From Neisseria zalophi (GTDB lineage Bacteria; Pseudomonadota; Gammaproteobacteria; Burkholderiales; Neisseriaceae), in contig NZ_CP031700.1 of NCBI RefSeq assembly GCF_008807015.1, positions 62,001 through 126,000 of the forward strand: a stretch of 64,000 nucleotides of DNA. Direction: 5' to 3'. Shown in pieces: positions 1 through 9,046 of the stretch. The notes beneath the pieces are model-generated. The model was given only the letters and a program-made list of their open reading frames with translations, ran no database searches and had not been told where the DNA came from. The number at the start of each line of letters is the position of its first letter. Position 1 is the stretch's first letter. The position numbers were made by a program, and so were the translations under genes.

Positions 1-3000
1 TGCCGTATCCGATAAAGGCTTGCCCTTCTGTATAGGTGTTTAAGGATACTTTATCCCCACGATAACCGCTTAATGAAACAGACTTGTCTAAGCCAAAGTA
101 GTCATGCATATCGTAGGTATCAATATTCTTCACGCTAAACAGTTTTTCACGCGTATCGCCGACATAAATCCATGAGCCGGGTGTCAGGTTTACATGCACG
201 CCTTGCGCTTCATGTGAGGCATCGAAAGTATCGATACCGCCGGCATCCCAAATATAGCGGTCGCTATCCTGACTATACATATTGTAGTTTTTAAACGTAT
301 ACACATCGTTGCCCAAACGAACATTACGGTTCGGGCCGAAAGCGTATTGCATATAGGCCAAATCATAGGTACGCAGTTGTCCCAAGCTTAAAAACAGGTT
401 GTTGTTGGCATAGGCTTTATACGACATGCTGGAAAACTCAAAGGTTTCTTCTTTGGCATAATCACCGGTAAAGCCTATCGAAGTGTGTTTCATATTAAAT
501 GTATGGGTCGCTTCGTGCATTACAGTGTAATTTAGGAAGTCTTTACCCCACCCCATATAATTGTATCGGCTGTTCCAAGCAATCAAGCCGCTGTTATAGG
601 CAATGGCTGAAGCCCCCTCGAACCCATTAAGCAGATTACCCATAAAGTACTTGGTGTTTGCTTCAGCCGCCGTTGCCACTTCAACAAACTCAACGTTGGC
701 AATGGCACTGATTTGTTTATAAGCATTGCGCACAATTTCTTGCAGTTCGGATGGATAAGTAATCATCGAGCTGCGGTCGATATAATGGTTATAGTTTTGC
801 GGCAGTTGGGCGATTTCGTCCAAAGTCATAAAGTGGTATTTAATAATGGCCGGTCCGTCTTGCTTGCCGCCGAACGGAATGCCGTAGCTCCCACCATATA
901 ATGAGCCTGTTTTCTCTATAAAATAGGGAAAATTATAGTTATCAGCGCTGTGATCGGTCTGGATGCCGCTGTTAATGCGGGAGTGCGGGTTAACAAACTC
1001 ACTATCGTTTGTCCGCATCGCCGCATAATTTTCAATATCGCTCACCGCAATCGTTTGGCCTGTTTTATCGGTAGCATTCAATACCGCCCGAACATGATGT
1101 TCTTTTGCTGCGGCCATTTCGGCAGCCGAAACGGAAGTGGAAAAACTGAAATCGTCTTTCACTTCGGTGCTATATACTTTGTCGCCGATTTCCAGATTCA
1201 CGATATCGCCGGCCTTGGCAGATCCGCTCACTACACCGCTGATGCTGACTTGGTTTTCAACCGCACCCGATACGATTTGACGGCCCTCTGCATCCGTCAC
1301 AATATGCGGACTGTCAAACTTCACTTCTTTTATCTGTACCGGTTCATTACGCTCCATACGGTAGATATAGTAAGCCGGCTGGCCGTTTTGCGATGATATG
1401 GCTATTCTTTGATACAGCTGCGGATCGGCATCCACTTTAAACGACAACGGTTTACCCTCTAAAGATGCCCATTCGTCGACAGGAATATCTAAGAAGAAAC
1501 TACGGTCTGGTTTCACACCGACCTTATAGGTTTTTTCGCCGATATCAACGGTAATTTGGCGTAAGCGCTCGCTATTCATACCATCGGCAAATGCGCCGTC
1601 CAATTCAATCACACCATTCAGACGGATATTGGCGGCAGCCTGCCCTGTGCTGACGTTAAAGCCGTCACCAATCGCGGTAATATCAATTTTCGCTGCGCTT
1701 GCTTCGGTAACCTCATAGCTGCGGGCGGTTTTGGCTTCAGCCGAATTTGCACCGTGTGCATGGGCGGAAACAGTATAGCCGTCGTTATTTAAGAACTTAT
1801 CGGCAGCAATATCCGCACTAAAACTTAAATCGTTTTGTACTTGTGCCTGAACGGTTTCACCATGAATGGTTAAATCAACCATTTCCCCCGCTTTGGCCTC
1901 TCTACCCGATACACTACCTGAAACCGTTATTGCCTGCTTGGCTTCAATCGGATTAATCATATCGTCGCCGGCAATAGGATTTAAGTGAATAGACATCCCG
2001 CCGCGCGTTACACGATAGTCGAGCGAAGTATGTGTCGAGCTACTGTTACCGGCCTCGTCGACAGTACTCATAGCCGCATGAATCACCGGTATGGCTGCTC
2101 CGGTCAGCTTTTGGGCAGGTACTGCCATACGGAATACACCCATTCTATCTACTTGGGCTTGATAAGTTTCATTGTTAATACTCAAATTAACCTTATCACC
2201 GGCTTTAAATTCGCCGCTTACCTTACCGGATACATTAATATTACCGTTGGCCGCATTCGCAATAACATTATTTGTATTGATATCGTTTAAGGTAATCACC
2301 GGCACAGGGGCAAGCGTATCTACCTGATAATCTTGATTAGTAACGGCTTCGACAGTATTGCCATATTGATCGGCCACCATTACCGCAGCTTTTACGTTCA
2401 GACGGCCTTCTTGAACAGCCAAGTCGGTAGCCGGAAGCGTCAATACCCATTGATTGCCGGATATGGTTGCCGTATGGTTTTGACCGTTAACGGTAACCAC
2501 CACATTCGTTGAAGATCCCGCCGTACTTGCCGAAACATTCAACGAGCCTTCTATGGTAATCGTCTTAGATAAATCGGCGGCATTAATCGGCTTACCGCCG
2601 TTAATACGGTCGATGGTAATTTGAGCGGTCGGTTCTTCAGTATGCAGCGTATAGGATTGCGTGCCTTCAGTGGCTTCACCATGGCGGTTTGACGAATCTT
2701 TAAGTTCGCTGCGTGCCGTGATTTGTGTATTGGCTGTTAAGATTTCAGACGGCACTTGAACATGGAATGTAGAACCGACAACGGAAGCAACATAATCTTT
2801 ACCGCCGACATTCACGGTTGCCGATGTAACTTCATCACCCTCGCCCAATCGGTTGACTCTTCCGCTAATCAATATAGTGTCTTGCTCAGACTCAGCACGG
2901 TTAATCACGTTATCACCGGTGACGGCATCCAAAACCACCTGGCCCTTCGGTGCCACTTTATCCACCAATAAAACACGGGAAACAGATACCCTGCCGTTGC

Positions 3001-6000
3001 CTTGGTTGCCTGCTTCATCAATACGTTGCACACTGGCGGAAACCGTATATTTGCCTTCATCCACTTTCGGTGAAAAACGTGCCGGTTCAACAGCAATACT
3101 ATAGCGCCCGTCTGCCTGAACGGTGCCTGAGAAAGTTTTGCCGCCGACAACTACATTCACAATGGCGCCTTCTTTGCCGTCACGCACCATACCGGTGATA
3201 TTCACAATATTGGATTCCGCCGTTTCCCGCTCGTCCAATACGTTGTCACCGGTTACCGGATCGATACTGATACTCGTCCGGTTCACCAAATCAATATAAT
3301 AAGATTGCGAAGCACGCAGTGTTTGCGTTTGGCCTTCATAAGTATGCGTTACAGCAGCATTTAAAGTCCCCAGTGCTTCTTCGGTTCGGTCGTTAATACC
3401 GAAAAAGGATTTTTCAACGGTAACACTGAAACGGCCGTCTGAAACCGTTGCCTGAGCTTTACTACTGTTGCCAATGCTTAGCTGTACCACCGCACCGTCA
3501 TCAATATTATTGACACTGCCGGACAAAACAAAGCTATTCGAATCGGCTTCCGCCTTACTGATAATATTGTCGGTAGCCACCGAATCCAAAATAATTTCCG
3601 GCTCGGACGAGCTAACCTGATAAACACGACTGCTTGCCGCCTCGGCACTATTGCCCGCAGCATCGCTGACTTTAGCGGTGACGGACACCTGCTCTGCCGC
3701 AGCCAATGCTGCAGAAGAAACTTGTGCGGTATAGCTGTTGCCATTAACCGTTGCCGTATGATTTTGGCCGTTAACGCTCACCACCACCTCATCAATACGC
3801 TCATCCGCTGCCAAACCCTCTACCGTGCCCGAAACCGATTGCGTAGCTTGTGCCTGTTCGCCTTTTGAGAGCACATCGTCGCCGGCAATCGGATGAATAG
3901 ATACCGTGGCTTCGGGCGCTTGCAAATCTTTGCTGTATTGTTGGCTGTCGGATACCGTAGCCGTATTACCGGCCTCGTCTTGTGCCGTTACCGTCGCTTT
4001 TACTGAGTTATAACCCTCTTTACTCAAGCTGTCGCCCGCCACTTCAACCGAAAACGCACCATTTTGTACTTTTGCCAAAATATCGGTCCACTTCACCGAA
4101 CGGCAACTCGGACAATTACATGAAATCACCACATCCGTACCGTCTTCTACATCGGTAACGGTGCCGCTAATGGTAACGTTACCTTTAGACTCGTTAATAT
4201 TGAGTACATTGTCGCCGGCAATTTTATTCAAACTAATGGTCGGGTTATATTCGGTGCGGACACGATAAACACGGTCTGCCGATGCCGAAGCACGATTACC
4301 GGCATCGTCTGCGGTGTTCAAGGTCGCCGATACCTGACCGTGATTGACTAACGTTTTGGTATCGACCTGAACGGAAAATTGACCGTCATGCACGGTTCCG
4401 CGATAAACCGCTTCGCCCACTGTCAATAATACTTCGGCATTCTCTTGAGCATGTTCGGCCGAACCGGTAATCAGCGTTACTGCCGATTGCGACTCAACCA
4501 AGTTAATAATATCGTCTTGTGCCACCGGGTTTAGCGTCACCACCGGCGTTTCAATCTCGGTATCTACCTCATAATGATGCTGTGCAGTAGCCTGAACCTG
4601 ATTGCCTGCACCATCGGCCGTCTGAACGCTAACGCCGATTTCACTTTGAGCTGCCAATACCGAACCCGGAACACTGGCTGAGAATCCGCCATTTTGGACG
4701 GTAGTTTGATAAGTATTTTCACCAACCGTTAAGGTAACCGCATCACCGGTTTTGGCATTAGCAACCTTGCCGGAAACCGTGACCGTTCCTTGTGATTCTT
4801 GGGCATTAATGACATTATCGGCAGTAATCGGATGAACGGTAATGCTTGGCGTAGCAATATCGGTATCGACTTGATAAGTATGTTTGACTGTCGCTTGTGT
4901 TTGGTTACCCGCACTATCGGCCGTCTGAACGCTGACACCGATTTCACTTTGAGCTGCCAATACCGAACCCGGAACACTGGCTGAGAATCCGCCATTTTGG
5001 ACGGTAGTTTGATAAGTATTTTCACCAACCGTTAAGGTAACCGCATCACCGGTTTGGGCATTAGCAACCTTGCCGGAAACCGTGACCGCTCCTTGTGATT
5101 CTTGTGCATTAATTACATTATCGGCAGTAATCGGATTAACAGTAATGCTTGGCGTAGCAATATCGGTATCGACTTGATAAGTATGTTTGACTGTCGCTTG
5201 TGTTTGGTTACCCGCACTATCGGCCGTCTGAACGCTGACACCGATTTCACTTTGAGCTGCCAATACCGAACCCGGAACACTGGCTGAGAATCCGCCATTT
5301 TGGACGGTAGTTTGATAAGTGTTTTCACCAACCGTTAAGGTAACCGTATCACCTGTCTGGGCATTGGCAACCTTACCGGAAACGGTAACGCTTCCTTGTG
5401 ATTCTTGTGCATTAATCACGTTGTCGGCGGTAATTGGATTAACAGCAATGCTTGGTGTAGCTATTTCAGTATCAACCGTATACTGATATACCGTGCTTTC
5501 ACTATGAATTTTGCCTGAAGCATCAATTACCTCTACCACAACAGTTATATTTTGTTCACATTGAATACCGGCTAATGCACTACCATCAATATTAGCTGAC
5601 CAGACATTATCTTTAACTTCAGCCGGATAGGTTTTATCACCGATAATCAGGGAAATGTTTTTCTCTGTAATCGCCCCTTCGGTTTTTACCGTACCGGAAA
5701 AGGTAACCATACCATTGCTTTCTTGACGGTTAATGACACCGTCTTCCGCTATGGTATTCATCGTTGTACTGATATGAACCGGTTCTACTACCGGTGGCTT
5801 GATTTCTTCAGTTTGTTGCGTTTCCTCAACCGATTGTTCTGTTTCGTTTGTTTCTTGTTGTGTTTCCTCGGTCGGTTGTTCCACTTTGGCTGTTTTTTGC
5901 TGTGTCTTTTCAGTTACCTGCTCTACTTCGGTCGGTTGTGTCTTTTCTACCGACTGTTCTACTTTATTTGTTTCCTGCTGCGCTTCCTCAGTCGATTGTT

Positions 6001-6691
6001 CTGCTTTATTTGTTTTCGACTGATTCTCTTCTACCAGCAGTTCTACTTCATTATTTGTTTCTTGCCGCACATCTTCTATCGGCTGCGTTACTTCGTTTGC
6101 TTCTTGTTGCGTCTCTTTCGCTGACGATTCTGCTTCGGTTGTTTCTTGTCGAGTCTCTTCAGACGGCTGTTCTACTTCATTCGTTTCCTGTTGCGGCTCT
6201 TCAGTTGGTTGTTCTGTTGCACCATTTTGTTGCCCATTCGCAGATGAAGAGCCACCCCCTCCATGTGATGCAGCAGCCACACCGGCAACCGCTGCTGCTG
6301 CCGCAGCACCCCACAACGGCGCGGCACTGCTCCAAGTTGTAATACCCACTTCTTCGGCAACCGGCATAGACAATTGTTGTAATGATGCTTCATCGGCTGC
6401 AGTAGCCAAGGTTGACTGCATATCATGGAGATAACGGCTATTCTGTATTGGATAATGATGACCGTAATCTTTCAAAATCAAATCAGGCATGCCTTCTTGC
6501 ACGCCGTCTGAATATATTTGCAAGTCATCACCAACCCATTCCATAGCAGGCTGTTCGATGAGTTGGCCGTTTTCATCCAACAACTGATAAAAAGTACCCG
6601 GCTGTGCTTGCAATACGACAGTTTCCCCTTCTTTGAGCAAAATAGTCTCTTGGTGTCTGTTATGCGAAATATTTAAAGTATAGTTTTTCAT
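1..6691 (-). CDS. Giant Ig-repeat surface/secreted protein with M10 serralysin-like protease domain (partial)
   Basis: The reading frame is open from the ATG at 6689-6691 to the left edge, about 2,230 codons, so the C-terminus is missing. Order: a non-signal-peptide N-terminus resembling the BapA prefix domain (residues ~1-95); an Ala-rich hydrophobic stretch and Gly/Ser run (~105-135); a Gln/Glu/Thr-rich linker (~155-297); then many ~100-residue bacterial Ig-like repeats with recurrent VNPITADNVIN-type joints, to about residue 1890. From ~1905 the sequence looks like a serralysin catalytic domain: HEATHTFNMKH near residue 2059 (the HExxHxxxxxH zinc site), a Met-turn SMSY downstream, a DLAYMQYAFGPN motif, and the start of the M10 C-terminal region (WDAGGIDTFDAS). 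BapA-type adhesins and serralysins both use type I secretion; no exporter is in the window. The usual Gly of the zinc motif is Asn here, so activity is likely but untested. Confidence 0.85.
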   Translation of the reverse strand, partial: MKNYTLNISHNRHQETILLKEGETVVLQAQPGTFYQLLDENGQLIEQPAMEWVGDDLQIYSDGVQEGMPDLILKDYGHHYPIQNSRYLHDMQSTLATAADEASLQQLSMPVAEEVGITTWSSAAPLWGAAAAAAVAGVAAASHGGGGSSSANGQQNGATEQPTEEPQQETNEVEQPSEETRQETTEAESSAKETQQEANEVTQPIEDVRQETNNEVELLVEENQSKTNKAEQSTEEAQQETNKVEQSVEKTQPTEVEQVTEKTQQKTAKVEQPTEETQQETNETEQSVEETQQTEEIKPPVVEPVHISTTMNTIAEDGVINRQESNGMVTFSGTVKTEGAITEKNISLIIGDKTYPAEVKDNVWSANIDGSALAGIQCEQNITVVVEVIDASGKIHSESTVYQYTVDTEIATPSIAVNPITADNVINAQESQGSVTVSGKVANAQTGDTVTLTVGENTYQTTVQNGGFSASVPGSVLAAQSEIGVSVQTADSAGNQTQATVKHTYQVDTDIATPSITVNPITADNVINAQESQGAVTVSGKVANAQTGDAVTLTVGENTYQTTVQNGGFSASVPGSVLAAQSEIGVSVQTADSAGNQTQATVKHTYQVDTDIATPSITVHPITADNVINAQESQGTVTVSGKVANAKTGDAVTLTVGENTYQTTVQNGGFSASVPGSVLAAQSEIGVSVQTADGAGNQVQATAQHHYEVDTEIETPVVTLNPVAQDDIINLVESQSAVTLITGSAEHAQENAEVLLTVGEAVYRGTVHDGQFSVQVDTKTLVNHGQVSATLNTADDAGNRASASADRVYRVRTEYNPTISLNKIAGDNVLNINESKGNVTISGTVTDVEDGTDVVISCNCPSCRSVKWTDILAKVQNGAFSVEVAGDSLSKEGYNSVKATVTAQDEAGNTATVSDSQQYSKDLQAPEATVSIHPIAGDDVLSKGEQAQATQSVSGTVEGLAADERIDEVVVSVNGQNHTATVNGNSYTAQVSSAALAAAEQVSVTAKVSDAAGNSAEAASSRVYQVSSSEPEIILDSVATDNIISKAEADSNSFVLSGSVNNIDDGAVVQLSIGNSSKAQATVSDGRFSVTVEKSFFGINDRTEEALGTLNAAVTHTYEGQTQTLRASQSYYIDLVNRTSISIDPVTGDNVLDERETAESNIVNITGMVRDGKEGAIVNVVVGGKTFSGTVQADGRYSIAVEPARFSPKVDEGKYTVSASVQRIDEAGNQGNGRVSVSRVLLVDKVAPKGQVVLDAVTGDNVINRAESEQDTILISGRVNRLGEGDEVTSATVNVGGKDYVASVVGSTFHVQVPSEILTANTQITARSELKDSSNRHGEATEGTQSYTLHTEEPTAQITIDRINGGKPINAADLSKTITIEGSLNVSASTAGSSTNVVVTVNGQNHTATISGNQWVLTLPATDLAVQEGRLNVKAAVMVADQYGNTVEAVTNQDYQVDTLAPVPVITLNDINTNNVIANAANGNINVSGKVSGEFKAGDKVNLSINNETYQAQVDRMGVFRMAVPAQKLTGAAIPVIHAAMSTVDEAGNSSSTHTSLDYRVTRGGMSIHLNPIAGDDMINPIEAKQAITVSGSVSGREAKAGEMVDLTIHGETVQAQVQNDLSFSADIAADKFLNNDGYTVSAHAHGANSAEAKTARSYEVTEASAAKIDITAIGDGFNVSTGQAAANIRLNGVIELDGAFADGMNSERLRQITVDIGEKTYKVGVKPDRSFFLDIPVDEWASLEGKPLSFKVDADPQLYQRIAISSQNGQPAYYIYRMERNEPVQIKEVKFDSPHIVTDAEGRQIVSGAVENQVSISGVVSGSAKAGDIVNLEIGDKVYSTEVKDDFSFSTSVSAAEMAAAKEHHVRAVLNATDKTGQTIAVSDIENYAAMRTNDSEFVNPHSRINSGIQTDHSADNYNFPYFIEKTGSLYGGSYGIPFGGKQDGPAIIKYHFMTLDEIAQLPQNYNHYIDRSSMITYPSELQEIVRNAYKQISAIANVEFVEVATAAEANTKYFMGNLLNGFEGASAIAYNSGLIAWNSRYNYMGWGKDFLNYTVMHEATHTFNMKHTSIGFTGDYAKEETFEFSSMSYKAYANNNLFLSLGQLRTYDLAYMQYAFGPNRNVRLGNDVYTFKNYNMYSQDSDRYIWDAGGIDTFDASHEAQGVHVNLTPGSWIYVGDTREKLFSVKNIDTYDMHDYFGLDKSVSLSGYRGDKVSLNTYTEGQAFIGYG
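4612..5477. repeat. Three near-identical 303-bp tandem repeats (Ig-like units)
   Basis: Copies begin near 4612, 4866 and 5169. The blocks starting gaacgct at about 4626, 4929 and 5232 are spaced by exactly 303 bp (101 codons), so the reading frame is kept. The second and third copies are almost identical along their whole length; the first matches from the embedded gccgtctgaa onward but diverges upstream of it. Other Ig-like units of the same protein are clearly diverged, so these copies look recently duplicated or homogenised. Confidence 0.9.
5800..6225 (-). repeat. Gln/Glu/Thr-rich degenerate repeat linker
   Basis: Read on the minus strand, this part of the giant protein is built from variants of EQxxEETQQETNEV, about a dozen in all, with little else. 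It lies between the Gly-rich segment and the first Ig-like repeat. It is probably an extended, acidic spacer. The opposite strand has artefactual Phe/Leu/Cys-rich open frames for the same reason. Confidence 0.8.
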
Positions 6692-7061
6692 AATTATCCG
6701 TTAAAGAATGTAATGATCAAGGTCTGTATTGGTACTTTTAGGAAACAAAATATTACATTTATTTATTATAACTATATTTATTTACTACAACAAATTTTAT
6801 GATAAAAAGATAAAGAAATACCGAAAGATATACTATTAAATAATATTATTTCTAATATTCAATATCTTTCAGGTAGTTTTGTCTTACGTTGGAATACATA
6901 AAAAAACTGTCTCGAAAAGCATAGAGAAATCATACATTTTTTATGTTTCAATCTGATGTTATTGAGATTTTTCGCGTATTGGAATAATATTAGTTATTCG
7001 GTGAAACATGTAAAACCAACAATAACCACACACACAACCAGATGACCGGAGAACCACTATT
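6692..7061. other. AT-rich divergent intergenic region
   Basis: This 370-bp stretch separates the giant surface protein (minus) from the MarR-type regulator (plus), so it must carry both promoters. It is very AT-rich and has no DUS and no plausible gene. The segment attggaataatattagttat (about 6978-6997) just upstream of the regulator is a possible site for autoregulation, but I cannot assign an operator with confidence. Confidence 0.5.
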
Positions 7062-7505
7062 ATGGCTCACCTATCTAAATATGCATCTTTAAATATCAGC
7101 CTGATTCAAGCTCGTGAAGCATTGATGACGCAATTCCGCCCTATACTGCATAATTCAGGGCTAACCGACCAACAATGGCGGATTATCCGCCTATTGGCAG
7201 AAAACGGCACATTGGATTTCCAAGACTTAGCCAATCAGGCCTGTATCCTGCGTCCCAGTCTTACCGGTATTTTAACCCGTTTGGAAAAATCCGGCATTTT
7301 AGTACGCTTAAAACCTTCCAATGACCACAGACGTGTTTATTTGAAATTAACAGAAGAAGGTGAACGGCTTTATCAAAATTTGGGTGAACAGGTAGACCAA
7401 CGTTACGACCGTATTGAAACCGTATTTTCCCAAGAAAAAATAAAACAGCTGCAAATGCTTCTGGGGGAGCTTTCCCATATCGGTCAAATGCTTGATAAAA
7501 CATAA
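7062..7505 (+). CDS. farR: MarR-family regulator FarR/NadR (HpaR-like)
   Basis: A 147-residue winged-helix repressor. Residues ~30-100 hold the MarR core: GLTDQQWRIIRLLAENG, the recognition region ILRPSLTGILTRLEKSGIL, and the wing with NDHRRVYLKLTEEG. It matches HpaR-type regulators and the meningococcal/gonococcal FarR (NadR), which represses farAB and the adhesin gene nadA and is released by 4-hydroxyphenylacetate. As in meningococcus, the next gene is an HpaC-like flavin reductase, 10 bp downstream, so the two are probably co-transcribed. Upstream and divergent lies the giant Ig-repeat protein, which makes that gene a possible target, but this is inference from position only. Confidence 0.85.
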   Translation: MAHLSKYASLNISLIQAREALMTQFRPILHNSGLTDQQWRIIRLLAENGTLDFQDLANQACILRPSLTGILTRLEKSGILVRLKPSNDHRRVYLKLTEEGERLYQNLGEQVDQRYDRIETVFSQEKIKQLQMLLGELSHIGQMLDKT

Positions 7506-7515
7506 AAACAACAAT

Positions 7516-8022
7516 ATGACCGAAGCTCACCTAAATTTCTCTGTACAACAATCTTTCCGTGATGCCATGGCCTCATGTGCTGCCGGTGTGCATGTTATTA
7601 CTACAGATGGCGAGGCCGGCCGTTACGGCATTACCATGACGGCAGTCACACCGGTAACCGACGAGCCGCCAACGGTTATGCTGTGTATTAATCAAAAATC
7701 ATCTATTATTCCGATACTTTCCGCCAATCAATACCTGTGTATTAATGTATTATCGGCACAACAGCAAGATGTTGCAGAACACTTCGCCGGCATAACCAAA
7801 CTTTCGCCCGAAGAACGTTTTGAATACCATATCTGGCATCGTGGCGAAACAGGACAATTACAAGTTGAAGGTGCACTTGCGCATCTGCACGGCAAAGTAA
7901 CTGCCCAACACCAAGTCGGCACACATTATGTGTTTTACGTCGATATAATGGAAATTAAAGCATATCACTCATCCGAACCTGCATTGGTTTATTTCCGCCG
8001 TCATTTCGGTAGCTTGGCATAA
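7516..8022 (+). CDS. hpaC: Flavin reductase, 4-hydroxyphenylacetate 3-monooxygenase reductase-like (HpaC)
   Basis: A 168-residue flavin reductase-like domain protein: FRDAMASCAAGVHVITTDG near the N-terminus, GITMTAVTPVTDEPPTVMLCIN, and the C-terminal HYVFYVDIMEIK and YFRRHFG. Family members use NADH to reduce FMN or FAD for a partner monooxygenase such as HpaB. No HpaB is found in the window, so the partner is unknown. I chose the ATG at 7516; an in-frame TTG at 7492 would overlap the upstream regulator and lacks family similarity. The ribosome site is weak, consistent with coupling to farR. Confidence 0.8.
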   Translation: MTEAHLNFSVQQSFRDAMASCAAGVHVITTDGEAGRYGITMTAVTPVTDEPPTVMLCINQKSSIIPILSANQYLCINVLSAQQQDVAEHFAGITKLSPEERFEYHIWHRGETGQLQVEGALAHLHGKVTAQHQVGTHYVFYVDIMEIKAYHSSEPALVYFRRHFGSLA

Positions 8023-8075
8023 CCGGTTATATCGCCAACAAACATGTTTATCAACCTGCATGCATATCAAATACT

Positions 8076-8120
8076 AAAGCCGTCTGAAAAATATGAATAC
8101 ACTATTTTTCAGACGGCTTT
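8076..8120. terminator. Bidirectional DUS hairpin terminator
   Basis: Inverted copies of gccgtctgaaaaata and tatttttcagacggc, flanked by A and T runs, lie between convergent hpaC and prmC. Either strand gives a hairpin followed by T residues. Confidence 0.85.
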
Positions 8121-8144
8121 CTTAATATCTAAAATACTATTATT

Positions 8145-8972
8145 TCATTTTATTGCCTTCAGACGGCCTATAGTCAACCGATCCAAACCGGCCAAATCAG
8201 GCAACGTTTCCACTTCAGAAAATCCATTGTCTTCAAATAAAGTACGCACTGCGCTGCCCTGATTATAACCATGCTCGACCATCAACCACCCTCCGACTTT
8301 CAAATAAATACCCGCTTCACAAGCCAATACACGGAAAGCACTTAGGCCGTCTGAAAAATCGGTTAATGCATTTTGCGGCTCGAAACGTAAATCACCCTGC
8401 CGCAAATGGCCATCCTCCGCCTCAATATAAGGCGGGTTGGAAACAATCACATCATAGCTATGCTTTTCAGACGGCCTATCCACATCAAACCAAGAACCAC
8501 AAGTAAACTCAATCTCGGCACCCAGTTTGGCAGCATTCACTTTAGCCGTATCCAACGCGGCAGGGCTGATATCGGACGCACGTACATGCACATCAGGCCG
8601 CGCCAATGCAATAGTAACGGCAATAATACCGCTACCCGTACCCACATCCCACACGCTGCCATTTTGCGGTAAATATCGTAGAACGGCCTCGACTAGGTGC
8701 TCTGTTTCGGGGCGCGGAATCAAGACATTCGGATTCACCGCAAATATGCGCCCGTAAAATTCCCTTTCACCCAAAAGATAAGCCATCGGCTCGCCTTGAA
8801 GCCGACGATCTACCAAATGATTTAATGATACTAAAACACTTTCAGATAAAATATCTTCCGCGCAAGTAATCTGACGGGCACGGGTATAACCGCCCGCATA
8901 CTGCAACAGCATTCGTGCTTCAGACCTAGACAAAGAGCAGGATCGGAGCCAGTCGGCAAGGGTTTGCGGCAT
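8145..8972 (-). CDS. prmC: Peptide chain release factor N5-glutamine methyltransferase
   Basis: This 275-residue SAM-dependent enzyme methylates the Gln of the GGQ motif in RF1 and RF2. The N-terminal helical domain (residues 1-~80) is followed by YLLGEREFYGRIFAVNPNVLIPRPETE, the SAM site VWDVGTGSGIIAVTIAL (~112-128) and the signature VSNPPYIEAE, with the NPPY motif that holds the substrate glutamine. Length equals that of E. coli PrmC (277). Several DUS copies lie inside the coding sequence. It is often next to prfA, but here it is followed upstream by a HAD phosphatase gene on the same strand. Confidence 0.95.
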   Translation of the reverse strand: MPQTLADWLRSCSLSRSEARMLLQYAGGYTRARQITCAEDILSESVLVSLNHLVDRRLQGEPMAYLLGEREFYGRIFAVNPNVLIPRPETEHLVEAVLRYLPQNGSVWDVGTGSGIIAVTIALARPDVHVRASDISPAALDTAKVNAAKLGAEIEFTCGSWFDVDRPSEKHSYDVIVSNPPYIEAEDGHLRQGDLRFEPQNALTDFSDGLSAFRVLACEAGIYLKVGGWLMVEHGYNQGSAVRTLFEDNGFSEVETLPDLAGLDRLTIGRLKAIK

Positions 8973-9046
8973 TTCAGACGGCCTTGAAAAAAATTTGGAT
9001 TATACCGTAAAGTAACCGTATCATTTTGGCATACTGCCAACCTATA

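Noticed and set aside
4799..5287. Two identical 61-residue plus-strand frames 303 bp apart
   Set aside because: They are shadows of the tandem Ig-like repeats on the minus strand; the spacing equals the repeat unit.
4612..5477. Possible CRISPR-like repeat array
   Set aside because: The units are 303 bp, coding and without spacers; this is a protein repeat.
5723..6342. Phe/Leu/Cys-rich open frames on the plus strand (133 and 164 residues) that look like membrane proteins
   Set aside because: They are antisense to the Gln/Glu-rich linker of the giant protein; the composition follows from reading GAA/CAA codons backwards, and there are no ribosome sites.
7492..7515. Upstream TTG start for hpaC
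   Set aside because: It would overlap the regulator gene, adds eight non-conserved residues and has no ribosome site.
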